Below, in pieces: positions 1 to 7,401 of a stretch of DNA of 51,996 bases. The stretch comes from Nocardia sp. (lineage in GTDB: Bacteria; Actinomycetota; Actinomycetes; Mycobacteriales; Mycobacteriaceae), in the NCBI RefSeq assembly GCF_025465275.1, contig NZ_JAODNK010000133.1:1-51996 (forward strand). The letters run 5' to 3'. Below the pieces are notes generated by a model. It was not told the origin of the DNA. It saw only the letters and a program-made list of their open reading frames with translations, and did not search any database. Positions within the stretch are counted from its first letter, which is position 1; the number at the start of each line of letters is the position of its first letter. The position numbers and the translations under genes were made by a program.

Positions 1-533
1 TCCGGCGCGTCCTGCACCTCGTCGGTGCCGAGCAGGAACCGGTAGTACAGCGGCCCGTACAGCAGCTGGACCATGGCGCGCGTCGGGATGTCACCGCGGA
101 GTTGTCCTGCGGTGACGGCCCTTTCGAGCCGATCCCGGCACAGCTTGGACCGGGGCCCGACAATCGCCTCGCGCACATTCGCCGCCAGTTGCGGATCACT
201 CTGCGCCTCGGCGATGACCCCGCGGTAGACGATGCCGATATCGCTGCTGAGCAGTCCGGCCAGTGCGGTGGTCTGACTGCGCAGGTCCGCCTCGATATCC
301 CCGGTATCGGGGAAGTCGGTGAGGTGGCCCATCCGCTCGTTGATCGCGTCCAGCGCGATGGCGCCCTTGGACGGCCACCACCGGTAGATGGTCTGCTTGC
401 CCACCCCGGCCGCGGTGGCAATGGCCTCCACGGTCAGCTTGCCGTAGCCCTTGCTGACGGCCAGCTCGAAAGTCGAATCCAGGATCGCCCGGTGTGAGCG
501 CGGATTGCGGAGTTCTGGATTCGGTGGAGTCAC
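1..533 (-). CDS. TetR-family transcriptional regulator (3' end cut by window edge)
   Basis: The minus strand is open from a GTG at 533 to the window edge, giving at least 177 residues. The N-terminal part has the TetR helix-turn-helix, with the recognition-helix pattern GVGKQTIYRWWPSKGAI, and a helical ligand-binding part follows (GDIEADLRSQTTALAGLLSS). It is divergent from the carboxymuconolactone-decarboxylase-like gene at 652. The gap between them holds two identical inverted repeats, so this protein probably represses that gene and itself. The inducer cannot be read from the sequence. The family call is secure; the C-terminus is not visible. Confidence 0.9.
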   Translation of the reverse strand, partial: MTPPNPELRNPRSHRAILDSTFELAVSKGYGKLTVEAIATAAGVGKQTIYRWWPSKGAIALDAINERMGHLTDFPDTGDIEADLRSQTTALAGLLSSDIGIVYRGVIAEAQSDPQLAANVREAIVGPRSKLCRDRLERAVTAGQLRGDIPTRAMVQLLYGPLYYRFLLGTDEVQDAP

Positions 534-554
534 GTTCTCAGCGTAGCGCACTAC

Positions 555-569
555 GAGACGGAACGTCTC
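555..569. promoter_or_regulatory. Operator 1 of TetR/CMD divergent pair
   Basis: Perfect inverted repeat GAGACG-N3-CGTCTC. An identical copy lies at 611-625, 56 bp away. It sits upstream of a TTGACA-like -35 box at 573-578 that points towards the gene at 652. This is the usual layout for a TetR repressor and its divergent target; binding is inferred. Confidence 0.75.
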
Positions 570-572
570 GTC

Positions 573-602
573 TTGACAGGAGGTACTGTGGCCGCTTAGC
601 GT
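573..602 (+). promoter_or_regulatory. Predicted promoter for the CMD-like gene
   Basis: A perfect TTGACA -35 box lies at 573-578. A TAGCGT -10-like hexamer follows at 597-602 after an 18-bp spacer. The two operators flank this promoter, and the second covers the expected transcription start, so repression by occlusion is likely. Confidence 0.6.
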
Positions 603-610
603 CATGAGAC

Positions 611-625
611 GAGACGGACCGTCTC
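611..625. promoter_or_regulatory. Operator 2 of TetR/CMD divergent pair
   Basis: Second perfect GAGACG-N3-CGTCTC repeat with arms identical to the copy at 555-569. It lies just downstream of the -10-like TAGCGT and upstream of the GAAGGA ribosome binding site at 637-642. Confidence 0.75.
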
Positions 626-651
626 GCTCCTCGCTCGAAGGAAGTCCACAC

Positions 652-1467
652 ATGAACGCCACTCCCGACACCTCCGATACCCGCTACGACCGCGGTCTCA
701 CGGTGCTGGATCAGGTCGGTGGCCCGACCGGTCGCGCCGTGGTGAACAGCCTCGCGGATATCGCTCCCGATCTGGGCCGCTATGTTGTCGAATTCGGCTA
801 CGGCGACATCTACACGCGGCCGGGCCTGACCCTGCCGCAGCGGCAGATCATCAATATCGCCGCCCTGACCGCACTCGGCACGGCCGCCCCGCAGCTGCGC
901 TTCCACATCGACGGCGCGCTGACCGTCGGTGTCACTCCGGCCGAGGTCGTGGAGACCATCGTCCACATCGGTGTGTACGCCGGTTTCCCGGCTGCATTGA
1001 ACGGACTGGCCATCGCCCGCGCCGCCTTCGCCGATCGCCCCGAGGTCGGAAGTCCCGTGGGCAATAGTGAGATTCGGCCCGAGGAGACCACCCAGCAGCG
1101 CTACGAGCGCGGACTGGTCACACTCGCCGAGGTCGACGGCGACGCCGCCGATCACATCTTCGAAACCCTTGCGAATACCGCGCCCGATCTGGCGCGCTAC
1201 CTCGTCGAATTCGCCTTCGCCGACGTCTACTCGCGCCCCGGCCTGGACCTGAAGACCCGCGAACTCGCGACCGTCGCCGCCTGTACCGCCATGGGCACCG
1301 CGGCGCCCCAGCTGCGTGTCCACCTGCACGGCCTGCTGAATGTCGGCGGCACCCGCGAGGAGGCCGTGGAGGCCATTACGCAGATGGCGGGCTACGCCGG
1401 ATTCCCGGCCGCGCTCAACGGTATAACCGCCGCTCGGGAGGTCTTCGCAGCCCGCGACGAGCGCTGA
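652..1467 (+). CDS. Carboxymuconolactone decarboxylase-like protein, two tandem domains
   Basis: 271 residues made of two similar copies, about residues 10-125 and 145-265. Each carries the pattern YxRGL, DLGRYVVEF or DLARYLVEF, YxRPGLxLxxR, GTAAPQLRxHxxG and YAGFPAALNGxxAAR. This is the AhpD/CMD alpha-helical fold. I see no CxxC, so it is more like a decarboxylase or hydrolase-type member than the peroxidase AhpD. The start is ATG 652 because GAAGGA lies at 637-642; an in-frame ATG at 604 would fall in operator 2. It is probably controlled by the divergent TetR gene. The substrate is unknown. Confidence 0.88.
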   Translation: MNATPDTSDTRYDRGLTVLDQVGGPTGRAVVNSLADIAPDLGRYVVEFGYGDIYTRPGLTLPQRQIINIAALTALGTAAPQLRFHIDGALTVGVTPAEVVETIVHIGVYAGFPAALNGLAIARAAFADRPEVGSPVGNSEIRPEETTQQRYERGLVTLAEVDGDAADHIFETLANTAPDLARYLVEFAFADVYSRPGLDLKTRELATVAACTAMGTAAPQLRVHLHGLLNVGGTREEAVEAITQMAGYAGFPAALNGITAAREVFAARDER

Positions 1468-1577
1468 ATCCGGGCTCTCGGCAGCGGGGGGAGTGACGTG
1501 GGTCTCGAGACTCGCCCGTGGCGAAGCCCTTGTGAAGCGTGTTTCGGATGGGATAAAACAGCAACTGTAGAGCTAAC

Positions 1578-1589
1578 GTAAAGCTTTAC
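1578..1589. promoter_or_regulatory. 12-bp perfect palindrome GTAAAGCTTTAC
   Basis: Lies in the 295-bp gap before the NlpC/P60 gene and is preceded directly by a related half-copy, GTAGAGCTAAC, at 1567-1577. It could be a regulator site for the gene at 1763. Apart from this and a possible promoter near 1708 I see nothing in the gap. Confidence 0.3.
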
Positions 1590-1762
1590 CGCCATTTCGA
1601 GTTGTTTCGCTAGTTCCAGACGAAAAGCGCTGAACGTCACGACATGCAGTACCGGCTACGGAGATCGTGTGCAGTCTCCCTGGTGATCGTTCTGAATGCG
1701 GAATGGTTGCTAGAGCTATGTGTCTTTGCCCGGTCGGCGCCGTTGAGCTGAAGGGCGAGTGC

Positions 1763-2302
1763 ATGACACGAAGGCTGCTACGACGGTTCGCGTCGTATCT
1801 GACGACAGCGGCGGCTCTACTACTGGCGGGGGCGCTCTGGGCGGGCACGGCATACGCCGACACCGGTTCGGCGGCCTCGGGTTCGGCGTCCGGGAGTGCG
1901 AGCGGCTCCGCCTCCGGAAGTGCCAGTGGCTCCGCGCAAATGCCGATGGCCAGCCCGCGCGCCATGATCGCGCTGAGTCTGGCGCAAACCCAGACCGGGA
2001 AGCCCTACCTGTGGGGTGGGGTCGGCCCGGATGCCTGGGATTGCTCCGGTCTGGTGCAGTGGGCGTTCCGTAGCGTCGGCATCGATATGCCGCGCACCAC
2101 CTGGCAGCAGGCCGAAGTGGGCCTGGCGGTCCCCTTCGGCGCGCTGCAGCCCGGTGATGTGATCATTCTGAACGACGACGCCTCGCATGTGGGCATCTAT
2201 GCCGGCGGTGGCAATGTGCTCAATGCCTACGACTGGGGTGTGCCGGTCGGCCTGACCCCGCTGGCGCAGTTCGACATCTACACCATCCGCCGGTTCTACT
2301 GA
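1763..2302 (+). CDS. Secreted NlpC/P60 peptidoglycan endopeptidase
   Basis: 179 residues. A basic N-terminus (MTRRLLRRF) is followed by a hydrophobic stretch and a likely signal peptidase I site after TAYA (residue 32). Residues 36-58 are a Gly-Ser-Ala linker encoded by a short DNA repeat. The NlpC/P60 domain follows, with the catalytic cysteine in WDCSGLVQWAF (Cys94) and the histidine in ASHVGIYAG (His142). Such enzymes cut the D-Glu-diaminopimelate bond in wall peptides, as the Rip proteins of mycobacteria do. ATG 1763 follows AAGGG at 1751-1755. The gene converges on ohr, with 6 bases between the stop codons. Confidence 0.92.
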   Translation: MTRRLLRRFASYLTTAAALLLAGALWAGTAYADTGSAASGSASGSASGSASGSASGSAQMPMASPRAMIALSLAQTQTGKPYLWGGVGPDAWDCSGLVQWAFRSVGIDMPRTTWQQAEVGLAVPFGALQPGDVIILNDDASHVGIYAGGGNVLNAYDWGVPVGLTPLAQFDIYTIRRFY

Positions 2303-2308
2303 ATCCTG

Positions 2309-2722
2309 TTACTCCACAACCAGTTCCACCGGGATATTGCCCCGGGTGGCGTTGGAGTACGGGCAGACCTGGTGCGCGGCTTCAACGAGCTCACGGCCCT
2401 GCTCGTTCTGCAGGTGCTCGGGGAGTTCGACGCGCAGCACGACCGAGAGCCCGAAACCGCCGCCCTCCTGGGTGTTCAGGGTGACCTCGGCGGTGACCGC
2501 GGCCTCGCTGGCCTCGATGTTCTTGCGCTTGGCGACCACCTGGAGCGCGCTGGCGAAGCAGGCGGAGTAGCCGGCGGCGAAGAGTTGCTCGGGATTGGTG
2601 CCGTCGCCGACGCCGCCCATGGCCTTCGGCCGGGCCAGCTTCAGGTCGAGCACGCCGTCATCGCTGAGCGAACGGCCGTCGCGGCCGACCGAGGTGGCTA
2701 CCGCGGTGTAAAGAGCAGGCAT
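2309..2722 (-). CDS. ohr: Organic hydroperoxide resistance protein Ohr (OsmC superfamily)
   Basis: 137 residues, the normal Ohr length. The two reactive cysteines are in YSACF (Cys55) and VCPYSNATRGN (Cys120), and the conserved NPEQLFAAGYSACF block identifies Ohr within the OsmC superfamily. Ohr is a thiol peroxidase that reduces organic and fatty-acid hydroperoxides in the cytoplasm. A ribosome binding site, AGGAGG on the minus strand, lies at 2733-2728. It is divergent from a TetR gene and shares two palindromic operators with it. This is unusual, because ohr is more often paired with a MarR-type OhrR. Confidence 0.95.
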   Translation of the reverse strand: MPALYTAVATSVGRDGRSLSDDGVLDLKLARPKAMGGVGDGTNPEQLFAAGYSACFASALQVVAKRKNIEASEAAVTAEVTLNTQEGGGFGLSVVLRVELPEHLQNEQGRELVEAAHQVCPYSNATRGNIPVELVVE

Positions 2723-2735
2723 TGCGTCCTCCTAG

Positions 2736-2749
2736 ACAGACTTGTCTGT
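2736..2749. promoter_or_regulatory. Operator A between ohr and tetR
   Basis: Inverted repeat ACAGAC-TT-GTCTGT. It is close in sequence to the palindrome at 2768-2781, and the centres are 32 bp apart (about three helical turns). It lies in the predicted 5' leader of ohr. Confidence 0.7.
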
Positions 2750-2762
2750 ACTTCCGAACCTA

Positions 2763-2792
2763 AGAGTAGACAGATCTGTCTGCTAGAGTCAA
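2763..2792 (-). promoter_or_regulatory. Predicted ohr promoter
   Basis: On the minus strand, TTGACT at 2792-2787 and TACTCT at 2768-2763 are separated by 18 bp. Operator B fills most of the spacer. The tetR -10-like TAGAGT at 2784-2789 overlaps this promoter on the other strand. Confidence 0.5.
2768..2781. promoter_or_regulatory. Operator B between ohr and tetR
   Basis: Perfect 14-bp palindrome AGACAGATCTGTCT. It lies directly upstream of the tetR -10 and inside the predicted ohr promoter spacer, so binding would be expected to block both promoters. Confidence 0.75.
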
Positions 2793-2796
2793 GGAT

Positions 2797-3339
2797 ATGA
2801 GCGAAGCCCGCGAACGTCTCCTCGATACGGCCACTCGGCTGTTCTATGCCGAGGGCATCCACACCGTGGGTATCGACCGGATCATCGCGGAGGCCGGAAT
2901 CGCCAAGGCCACCTTCTATCGCCACTTCAAGACCAAGGAAGACCTGGTCGTCGCGTATCTGGTGCGCGAATACGACCGGCAGCGCGACGTTCTGGAGTCG
3001 GTGCCCGGCCAGGGTGCCGACGGAATCGTCACCATTTTCGAACGGCTCGGCGAGCTCAGCTGCGGCCCCGGCTTCCGGGGCTGCCCGTTTCTCAATGCGG
3101 CCGTGGAGTTTCCGAATCCCGAGCATGCCGTGCGCAAGGTCGTCGACGATTACCGCGGCTGGTTCCGTGACCTCATGGCCACGCGGCTGCGCGCCGCCGG
3201 TCACGATGATCCGGACCGTGCGGCGCGCGCACTACTGCTGACTCGGGACGGAGTGGCCCTCAGTGGGGGCCTGGGCGACAACGAAACGGTGCAGGCAGGT
3301 ATTCGAATTGCATTGGCACAGTTGGTAACCCACGGCTGA
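2797..3339 (+). CDS. TetR-family regulator, probable repressor of ohr
   Basis: 180 residues. The N-terminal helix-turn-helix carries GIDRIIAEAGIAKATFYRHFKTKEDL (residues about 25-50, quoted in pieces: GIDRIIAEAG, IAKATFYRHF). A C-terminal ligand domain contains CGPGFRGCPFLNAAVEFP, with Cys residues near 90 and 96. A cysteine-rich loop next to ohr suggests redox or peroxide sensing, but that is inference. A -10-like TAGAGT at 2784-2789 lies 7 bases before the ATG. There is no well-spaced Shine-Dalgarno, so the transcript may be leaderless. Divergent from ohr with shared operators. Confidence 0.9.
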   Translation: MSEARERLLDTATRLFYAEGIHTVGIDRIIAEAGIAKATFYRHFKTKEDLVVAYLVREYDRQRDVLESVPGQGADGIVTIFERLGELSCGPGFRGCPFLNAAVEFPNPEHAVRKVVDDYRGWFRDLMATRLRAAGHDDPDRAARALLLTRDGVALSGGLGDNETVQAGIRIALAQLVTHG

Positions 3340-3340
3340 C

Positions 3341-3720
3341 CCGTCAGACGCCGACGGTCTCCTCCATCTCCTCCTCGGCCTCGGCGACGGGTTCGGCGAC
3401 CGCCTCGTGCCGGGGTGCGCTCGCTGCCTGGCGCTTCTCGGGAAGAAGATGCCCTGACCGGTGGGATCGCCGGAGGCGGCGGTGGTGATATCGGTGACCG
3501 TCATCGGCACACCCTGTTTCGCGGCGACCTGTCCGAAGACCGCCTCGGCGGCCATGGCGGTGGTGTCGGATCCGGCCTTGGCGACCAGTACCTCGGATTG
3601 CTGGGCGTCGGGGACGTAAGCGCCCGCGAGATCGCGATTGCGCAGCTGGGTGATGGCCGCGTCCCGGCTGGGCACGGTAATGACGTCGAGCGCATTGCCG
3701 CCCGTGTCCGCGGTTGCCTG
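3341..3720 (-). pseudogene. Remnant of a YhgE/Pip-like (DUF3533-type) membrane protein
   Basis: The minus strand from about 3720 to 3440 reads like the extracellular domain of YhgE/Pip-type proteins: DVITVPSRDAAITQLRNRDL, GAYVPDAQQSEVLVAKAGSD, then VPMTVTDI and SGDPTGQGIFF. Just after GIFFP the frame must shift by one base to continue into an acidic tail ending EEEMEETVGV and a stop at 3343-3341. The start and the membrane-spanning part that should follow are missing. I read it as an internally deleted, dead gene. The family call rests on motif resemblance only. Confidence 0.5.
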
Positions 3721-3992
3721 GCCAGCGATCTGGCCGGGCACTTCCACCTCGACAAGTCCACGGTGAGCCGGCAGGTGGCGGCCCTGGAACATCTCGGCTA
3801 TCTCACCAAGGAGATCGATCCGGCCGATCGGCGCAATCATGTGCTGCAGGCGATCGCGGCGGCCGGCGGGTTGCTGGAGCCGCTGCGCGCCGCCGGGCCG
3901 AGGCCTTCGCGGAACGTCTGCGCGATTGGGACGATGCCGACATTGCTCGCATGGCGGACTATTTGGTCCGGTACAACGCCGCCGACGAGTAG
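3690..3992 (+). pseudogene. Remnant of a MarR-family regulator
   Basis: The plus strand encodes a MarR winged-helix core without a proper N-terminus: ASDLAGHFHLDKSTVSRQ, VAALEHLGYLTKEIDPADRR and NHVLQ. Near 3860-3905 the reading must change frame to reach a MarR-like C-terminus (AEAFAERLRDWDDADIARMA) ending at 3990-3992. The 5' end abuts the YhgE-like remnant on the other strand, so a deletion probably fused two once-divergent genes. Together the remnants fill most of the stretch 3340-4110. Confidence 0.6.
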
Positions 3993-4067
3993 TTGACGTG
4001 TACTGAAACAGGCTGGAGTTCAATCGATTTCGCTCATTCGCGCGACGGTTGCTGGCTACACTGAGCC

Positions 4068-4089
4068 GGTCCCGCAGGTCGGCGGGACC
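4068..4089 (+). promoter_or_regulatory. Leader hairpin before the lipoprotein gene
   Basis: GGTCCCGC and GCGGGACC form an 8-bp stem with a 6-base loop. It lies after a -10-like TACACT at 4057-4062 and just before the GGAGGG ribosome binding site at 4097-4102. It could affect mRNA stability or translation. Confidence 0.35.
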
Positions 4090-4110
4090 TCCCGTCGGAG
4101 GGTGGGCATC

Positions 4111-5100
4111 ATGTCCCATGGGTCGAACGGTTTCGCAGCCGAGAGTGGTCGCAGGATAGTAGCGACCGGAGTCGGCGTACTGCTGCTGGTGGCCGCCACC
4201 GGATGCGGTACGTGGGACGGCGGCACCATCCGCACCGCCGGTCCCGTCGCTGCTCACGCACCCGGCATCGTCCCGAAACCCGGTTCACTCGAGGGCTTCT
4301 CGTCTCCGGAGAGCGTGCTGTTCGCGGGGGACCGGTGGTTTATCTCCAATATCGGGGCCGACCGGGAGCCCACCCAGGACGGCGACGGTTATCTCACCGA
4401 ACTGAACTCGGTCGGCACGGTGACGGCTCGCCATGCCATGCCACGCCCCGGCGATCCGCCGCTGAACGCACCGAAGGGGCTGGCGTACACCGACAATCGG
4501 GTCTTCGTCGCGGATATCGATCGAGTGGTCGGCTTCGATATGGACACCCACGGGCAGGTCTTCGAAGCCCGCCTCGGTGACAATGCACCCGCGCTGCTCG
4601 ACGATATGGCGCTGCAGGATCCGCGCACACTGCTGATCACCGACACCCTGCGCGGCGCGGTGGACCGGCTCGACCTGGATGCCGGAACGTTCGAGCCGGT
4701 GGCCACCGGAATTCCGGGCGCCACCGGAATCACCCTCGACCGGACCGGGCAGGTCGCCTACGTCGTCGGCGAGGGTGTGTCCTTCACCGGCGGTGACCTC
4801 TGGCGGATAGATCTGACGCAGCATCCGGCCATACCGCAGCGGGTGGGCGCCGTGCACGGGGTGCTCGACGGAATCTCGGTGCTGCCCAACGGAAATCTGG
4901 TCGTCTCCGATTGGGCGTCCGGGCAGGGCGATCAGCCCGGCAGGGTGACGATCTACCGCCCGGACGGCATCGAGGTCACGGTGGTGAATCTGCCCGAGAG
5001 TCTGCACGGGCCTGCTGATTTCGCCGTCGACCCTGCCGGGCGCAATCTCTGGATTCCTGCGATGCGGGACAATCGGGTGGTGATAGTCCCGCTGCCGTAG
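4111..5100 (+). CDS. Lipoprotein with NHL/SMP-30-like beta-propeller
   Basis: 329 residues. The N-terminus has a hydrophobic stretch ending in a lipobox (VAATGC), so it is probably an exported lipoprotein. The mature part shows repeated blade patterns such as GLAYTDNRVFVADIDRVVGF, LLITDTLRGAVDRLDL, NGNLVVSDWASG and DFAVDPAGRNLWIPAMRDNR, as in SMP-30 or NHL six-bladed propellers. Such folds bind sugars or lactones or act as scaffolds; no substrate is evident. ATG 4111 is chosen because GGAGGG ends 8 bases upstream; a GTG at 4102 would overlap that site. It converges on the esterase gene, with 4 bases between stops. Confidence 0.82.
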   Translation: MSHGSNGFAAESGRRIVATGVGVLLLVAATGCGTWDGGTIRTAGPVAAHAPGIVPKPGSLEGFSSPESVLFAGDRWFISNIGADREPTQDGDGYLTELNSVGTVTARHAMPRPGDPPLNAPKGLAYTDNRVFVADIDRVVGFDMDTHGQVFEARLGDNAPALLDDMALQDPRTLLITDTLRGAVDRLDLDAGTFEPVATGIPGATGITLDRTGQVAYVVGEGVSFTGGDLWRIDLTQHPAIPQRVGAVHGVLDGISVLPNGNLVVSDWASGQGDQPGRVTIYRPDGIEVTVVNLPESLHGPADFAVDPAGRNLWIPAMRDNRVVIVPLP

Positions 5101-5104
5101 GGGA

Positions 5105-6172
5105 TTACAACTCGAGGCCCTTGGCGAGCACCGGCCACGAGGCGCGCAGTGCGTCCTCCCAGTAGCCCCACGAATGGGTGCCCGCCTGATTGATATCGAA
5201 GGTGGCGGGAATGTTCAACTGCGTCAACTTGGTCTGCAGATTCCGTGCGCACCAGTCGCTGGCCGCCTCCAGAATGCCGCCGACCAGCAGCTGCTGCATG
5301 ATGCCGCCGTCGGCCGGGCCCAGGCTGCGGGTATCGGCGACATTGTCGTGCCGCCCGGGCAGCCCGCTGCCGTTGGAAATGTAGAGGTCGAGGCCGCGCA
5401 GTGCGTCGGCGTGCAGGTACGGGTCGTTCTCGGCCCACTCCGGATCATCCACCGGCCCATACATATTGACCGGATTGCCGCCGCCGATGGAGACCACCAG
5501 CTGGGCGAAATTGCGCCCGATCGGATCGCTGATCTGCGCGCAGCCGCTGTACGAGGCGACCGCCCTGTACAGCCCGGGCTTGGCGATCGGCAGCTGCAGC
5601 ACCGAGGTGCCCGACATGGACATGCCGACGATGGCGCGTAATCCGTTGGTGTTCAAGGCGCCGTCGATGAGCGGCGGTAGCTCCTCGGTGAGAAAGGTCT
5701 TCCACATATTGAGACCGAGTTTGGGATCGACTGCGCGCCAGTCGGTGTAGTAGCTGAACGCGCCGCCGATGGGCATGACCACGTTCACGTTCTTGTCGGA
5801 GAAGAACTGCGTGGCATTGGTATTGCGCTTCCAGGTGGCCGTATCCTCGCCGCCGCCCGCGCCATTGAGCAGGTACAGCACCGGCCGGGCCACGGAGGCG
5901 TCGGCCGGTCGCTGTATGTCGACGGTGACGTCGTCGTTCATGGCCGCGGAGTGCACGTGCAGCGTGAGGTTGTGCTTATCGCGCACCTCGAAGGCTGAGA
6001 TCTTGGAACCGTCATCGGAAACCGGTGTGCCGGCGAGGGTTGCGGTACTGGTGATCGGGTCGGGTGGTGCCGCGAGCGCCGTGCCCGTTGCCGTCAGGGC
6101 CGTGAGTGAAGCGATGAAAGAGAGGGCTGTGGCTGCGAGCGCCATCGCCCGTGTGCCATATCCGCAAAGCAA
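5105..6172 (-). CDS. Exported antigen-85-like esterase/mycolyltransferase
   Basis: 355 residues from TTG 6172, which has GGGAG 7 bases upstream; an ATG at 6145 would remove the positive charge before the hydrophobic signal. Signal peptide cleavage is likely near TALAA-PPDP. The alpha/beta-hydrolase fold has VLYLLNGAGGGEDTATW, the nucleophile elbow GMSMSG (Ser185) and a C-terminal THSWGYWEDAL (His333), all typical of the Ag85/FbpA esterase family. These enzymes transfer mycolates to arabinogalactan or trehalose in the cell envelope. Whether this one is a true mycolyltransferase or another esterase cannot be told. It lies 135 bp downstream of galU on the same strand. Confidence 0.85.
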   Translation of the reverse strand: MLCGYGTRAMALAATALSFIASLTALTATGTALAAPPDPITSTATLAGTPVSDDGSKISAFEVRDKHNLTLHVHSAAMNDDVTVDIQRPADASVARPVLYLLNGAGGGEDTATWKRNTNATQFFSDKNVNVVMPIGGAFSYYTDWRAVDPKLGLNMWKTFLTEELPPLIDGALNTNGLRAIVGMSMSGTSVLQLPIAKPGLYRAVASYSGCAQISDPIGRNFAQLVVSIGGGNPVNMYGPVDDPEWAENDPYLHADALRGLDLYISNGSGLPGRHDNVADTRSLGPADGGIMQQLLVGGILEAASDWCARNLQTKLTQLNIPATFDINQAGTHSWGYWEDALRASWPVLAKGLEL

Positions 6173-6307
6173 AACCGAACTCCCGTACTAGCCGTATCTC
6201 CCGCACGGATGATCGCCGAATGTTGCCCCTATGTTTCGGGTTTTGACGAAATAGATCTTGGCGTGCTGGCGCCGTTTTGGCGCATTTGTGACTTTCTGCT
6301 GGTGGAG

Positions 6308-7186
6308 CTACTCCGCGACGAGTTGCCGCAGCAGCGGGCCGTACTCGGGATGCGCCAGCGCGGAGGCGAACTGGGCCACCAGGTAGTCGGCCGGGTTGCC
6401 GGTGTCGTACCAGTGGCCCTGAATCACCTGGCCGTAGACCGGGTTCGAGGCGGCGAAGATATTGATGGCATCGGTCAGGTACACCTCGCCGGTGCGGTGG
6501 GTGTACCAGTTGTCCACCTGGGAGCGCAGTTCCGCGATGATGCCGGGCGTCACCACATAGCCGCCGACGGCGGCGAACTGTGACGGCGCATCCGCGGGCT
6601 TCGGCTTCTCCTTCAATCCGCTGATGCGCATGAGTCCGTCGCCCGCGGTCTCCTCGACCACCGGAACGCCGTAGCGCTGCGAGTCGGACGGGTCCATGGG
6701 CATGAGCGCCAGCACCGGGGCGCCGGTCTTCTCGTAGGCGTTGATCAACTGCTGCGCGCGCGGCACCGTGGCGACGAAGACATCGTCCGGCCACAGCACC
6801 AGCATCGGTTCGTCGCCCAGATTGCGGGCGGCATTCAGCACGGGAGTGCCGTTGCCGTACGGGCCGTGCTGGTCCAGATAGGTGATGTGACCGCGGCGGC
6901 TCAGCTCGCCGACCTCCTCGACCACATCGGCGTAGGCGGCCTTGCCATCGGCGCGCAATTGCGCCACCAGTTGCGGGTTGGGCCGGAAGTGGTCCTGGAT
7001 CAATGACTTTCCGTTGCTCACCACAATGGTGATATCGGTGATCCCGGAGGCCACCAGCTCGCGGACGGTGTGCTCGATGACCGGCTTGTCGCCGACCGGG
7101 AGCATCTCCTTCGGAATCGCTTTGGTCAGTGGCAGCAGGCGGGAACCGATGCCGGCGGCCGGAATCACGGCCTTGCGAATCGTCAT
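6308..7186 (-). CDS. galU: UTP-glucose-1-phosphate uridylyltransferase GalU
   Basis: 292 residues. The N-terminal nucleotidyltransferase motif AVIPAAGIGSRLLPLTKAIP, KEMLPVGDKPVIEH and the later LKEKPKPADAPS, GHWYDTGNP blocks are those of bacterial GalU. It makes UDP-glucose for polysaccharides, glycolipids and trehalose. The start is ATG 7186 because the family begins just before IRKAVIPAAG; the longer frame to 7306 has no support. A GATGAT hexamer 6 bases upstream could mark a near-leaderless start. Normal length and motifs. Confidence 0.95.
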   Translation of the reverse strand: MTIRKAVIPAAGIGSRLLPLTKAIPKEMLPVGDKPVIEHTVRELVASGITDITIVVSNGKSLIQDHFRPNPQLVAQLRADGKAAYADVVEEVGELSRRGHITYLDQHGPYGNGTPVLNAARNLGDEPMLVLWPDDVFVATVPRAQQLINAYEKTGAPVLALMPMDPSDSQRYGVPVVEETAGDGLMRISGLKEKPKPADAPSQFAAVGGYVVTPGIIAELRSQVDNWYTHRTGEVYLTDAINIFAASNPVYGQVIQGHWYDTGNPADYLVAQFASALAHPEYGPLLRQLVAE

Positions 7187-7401
7187 AGTCCGATCATCAC
7201 ACACGGCGATGTCCGAACTTGTCGGTAGTGACGCGTAGATTCCGGATCGTGAACACCGCTGCCTATTCCGCAGACGAGCGCATTGTGCCTGGTCACAGTG
7301 GGCCATCGGCGGTGAGTCGGGTCGGTGGCGGGTTATCGGCGGGGGAGCCGGTTTCGCAGCAGACCGGCAGCAGCCTCTCAGTCAACAGTCAGCGTCCGAC
7401 T

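Noticed and set aside
1468..1762. c-di-AMP (ydaO-type) riboswitch before the NlpC/P60 gene
   Set aside because: These riboswitches often precede actinobacterial wall hydrolases, but I cannot find the conserved core here.
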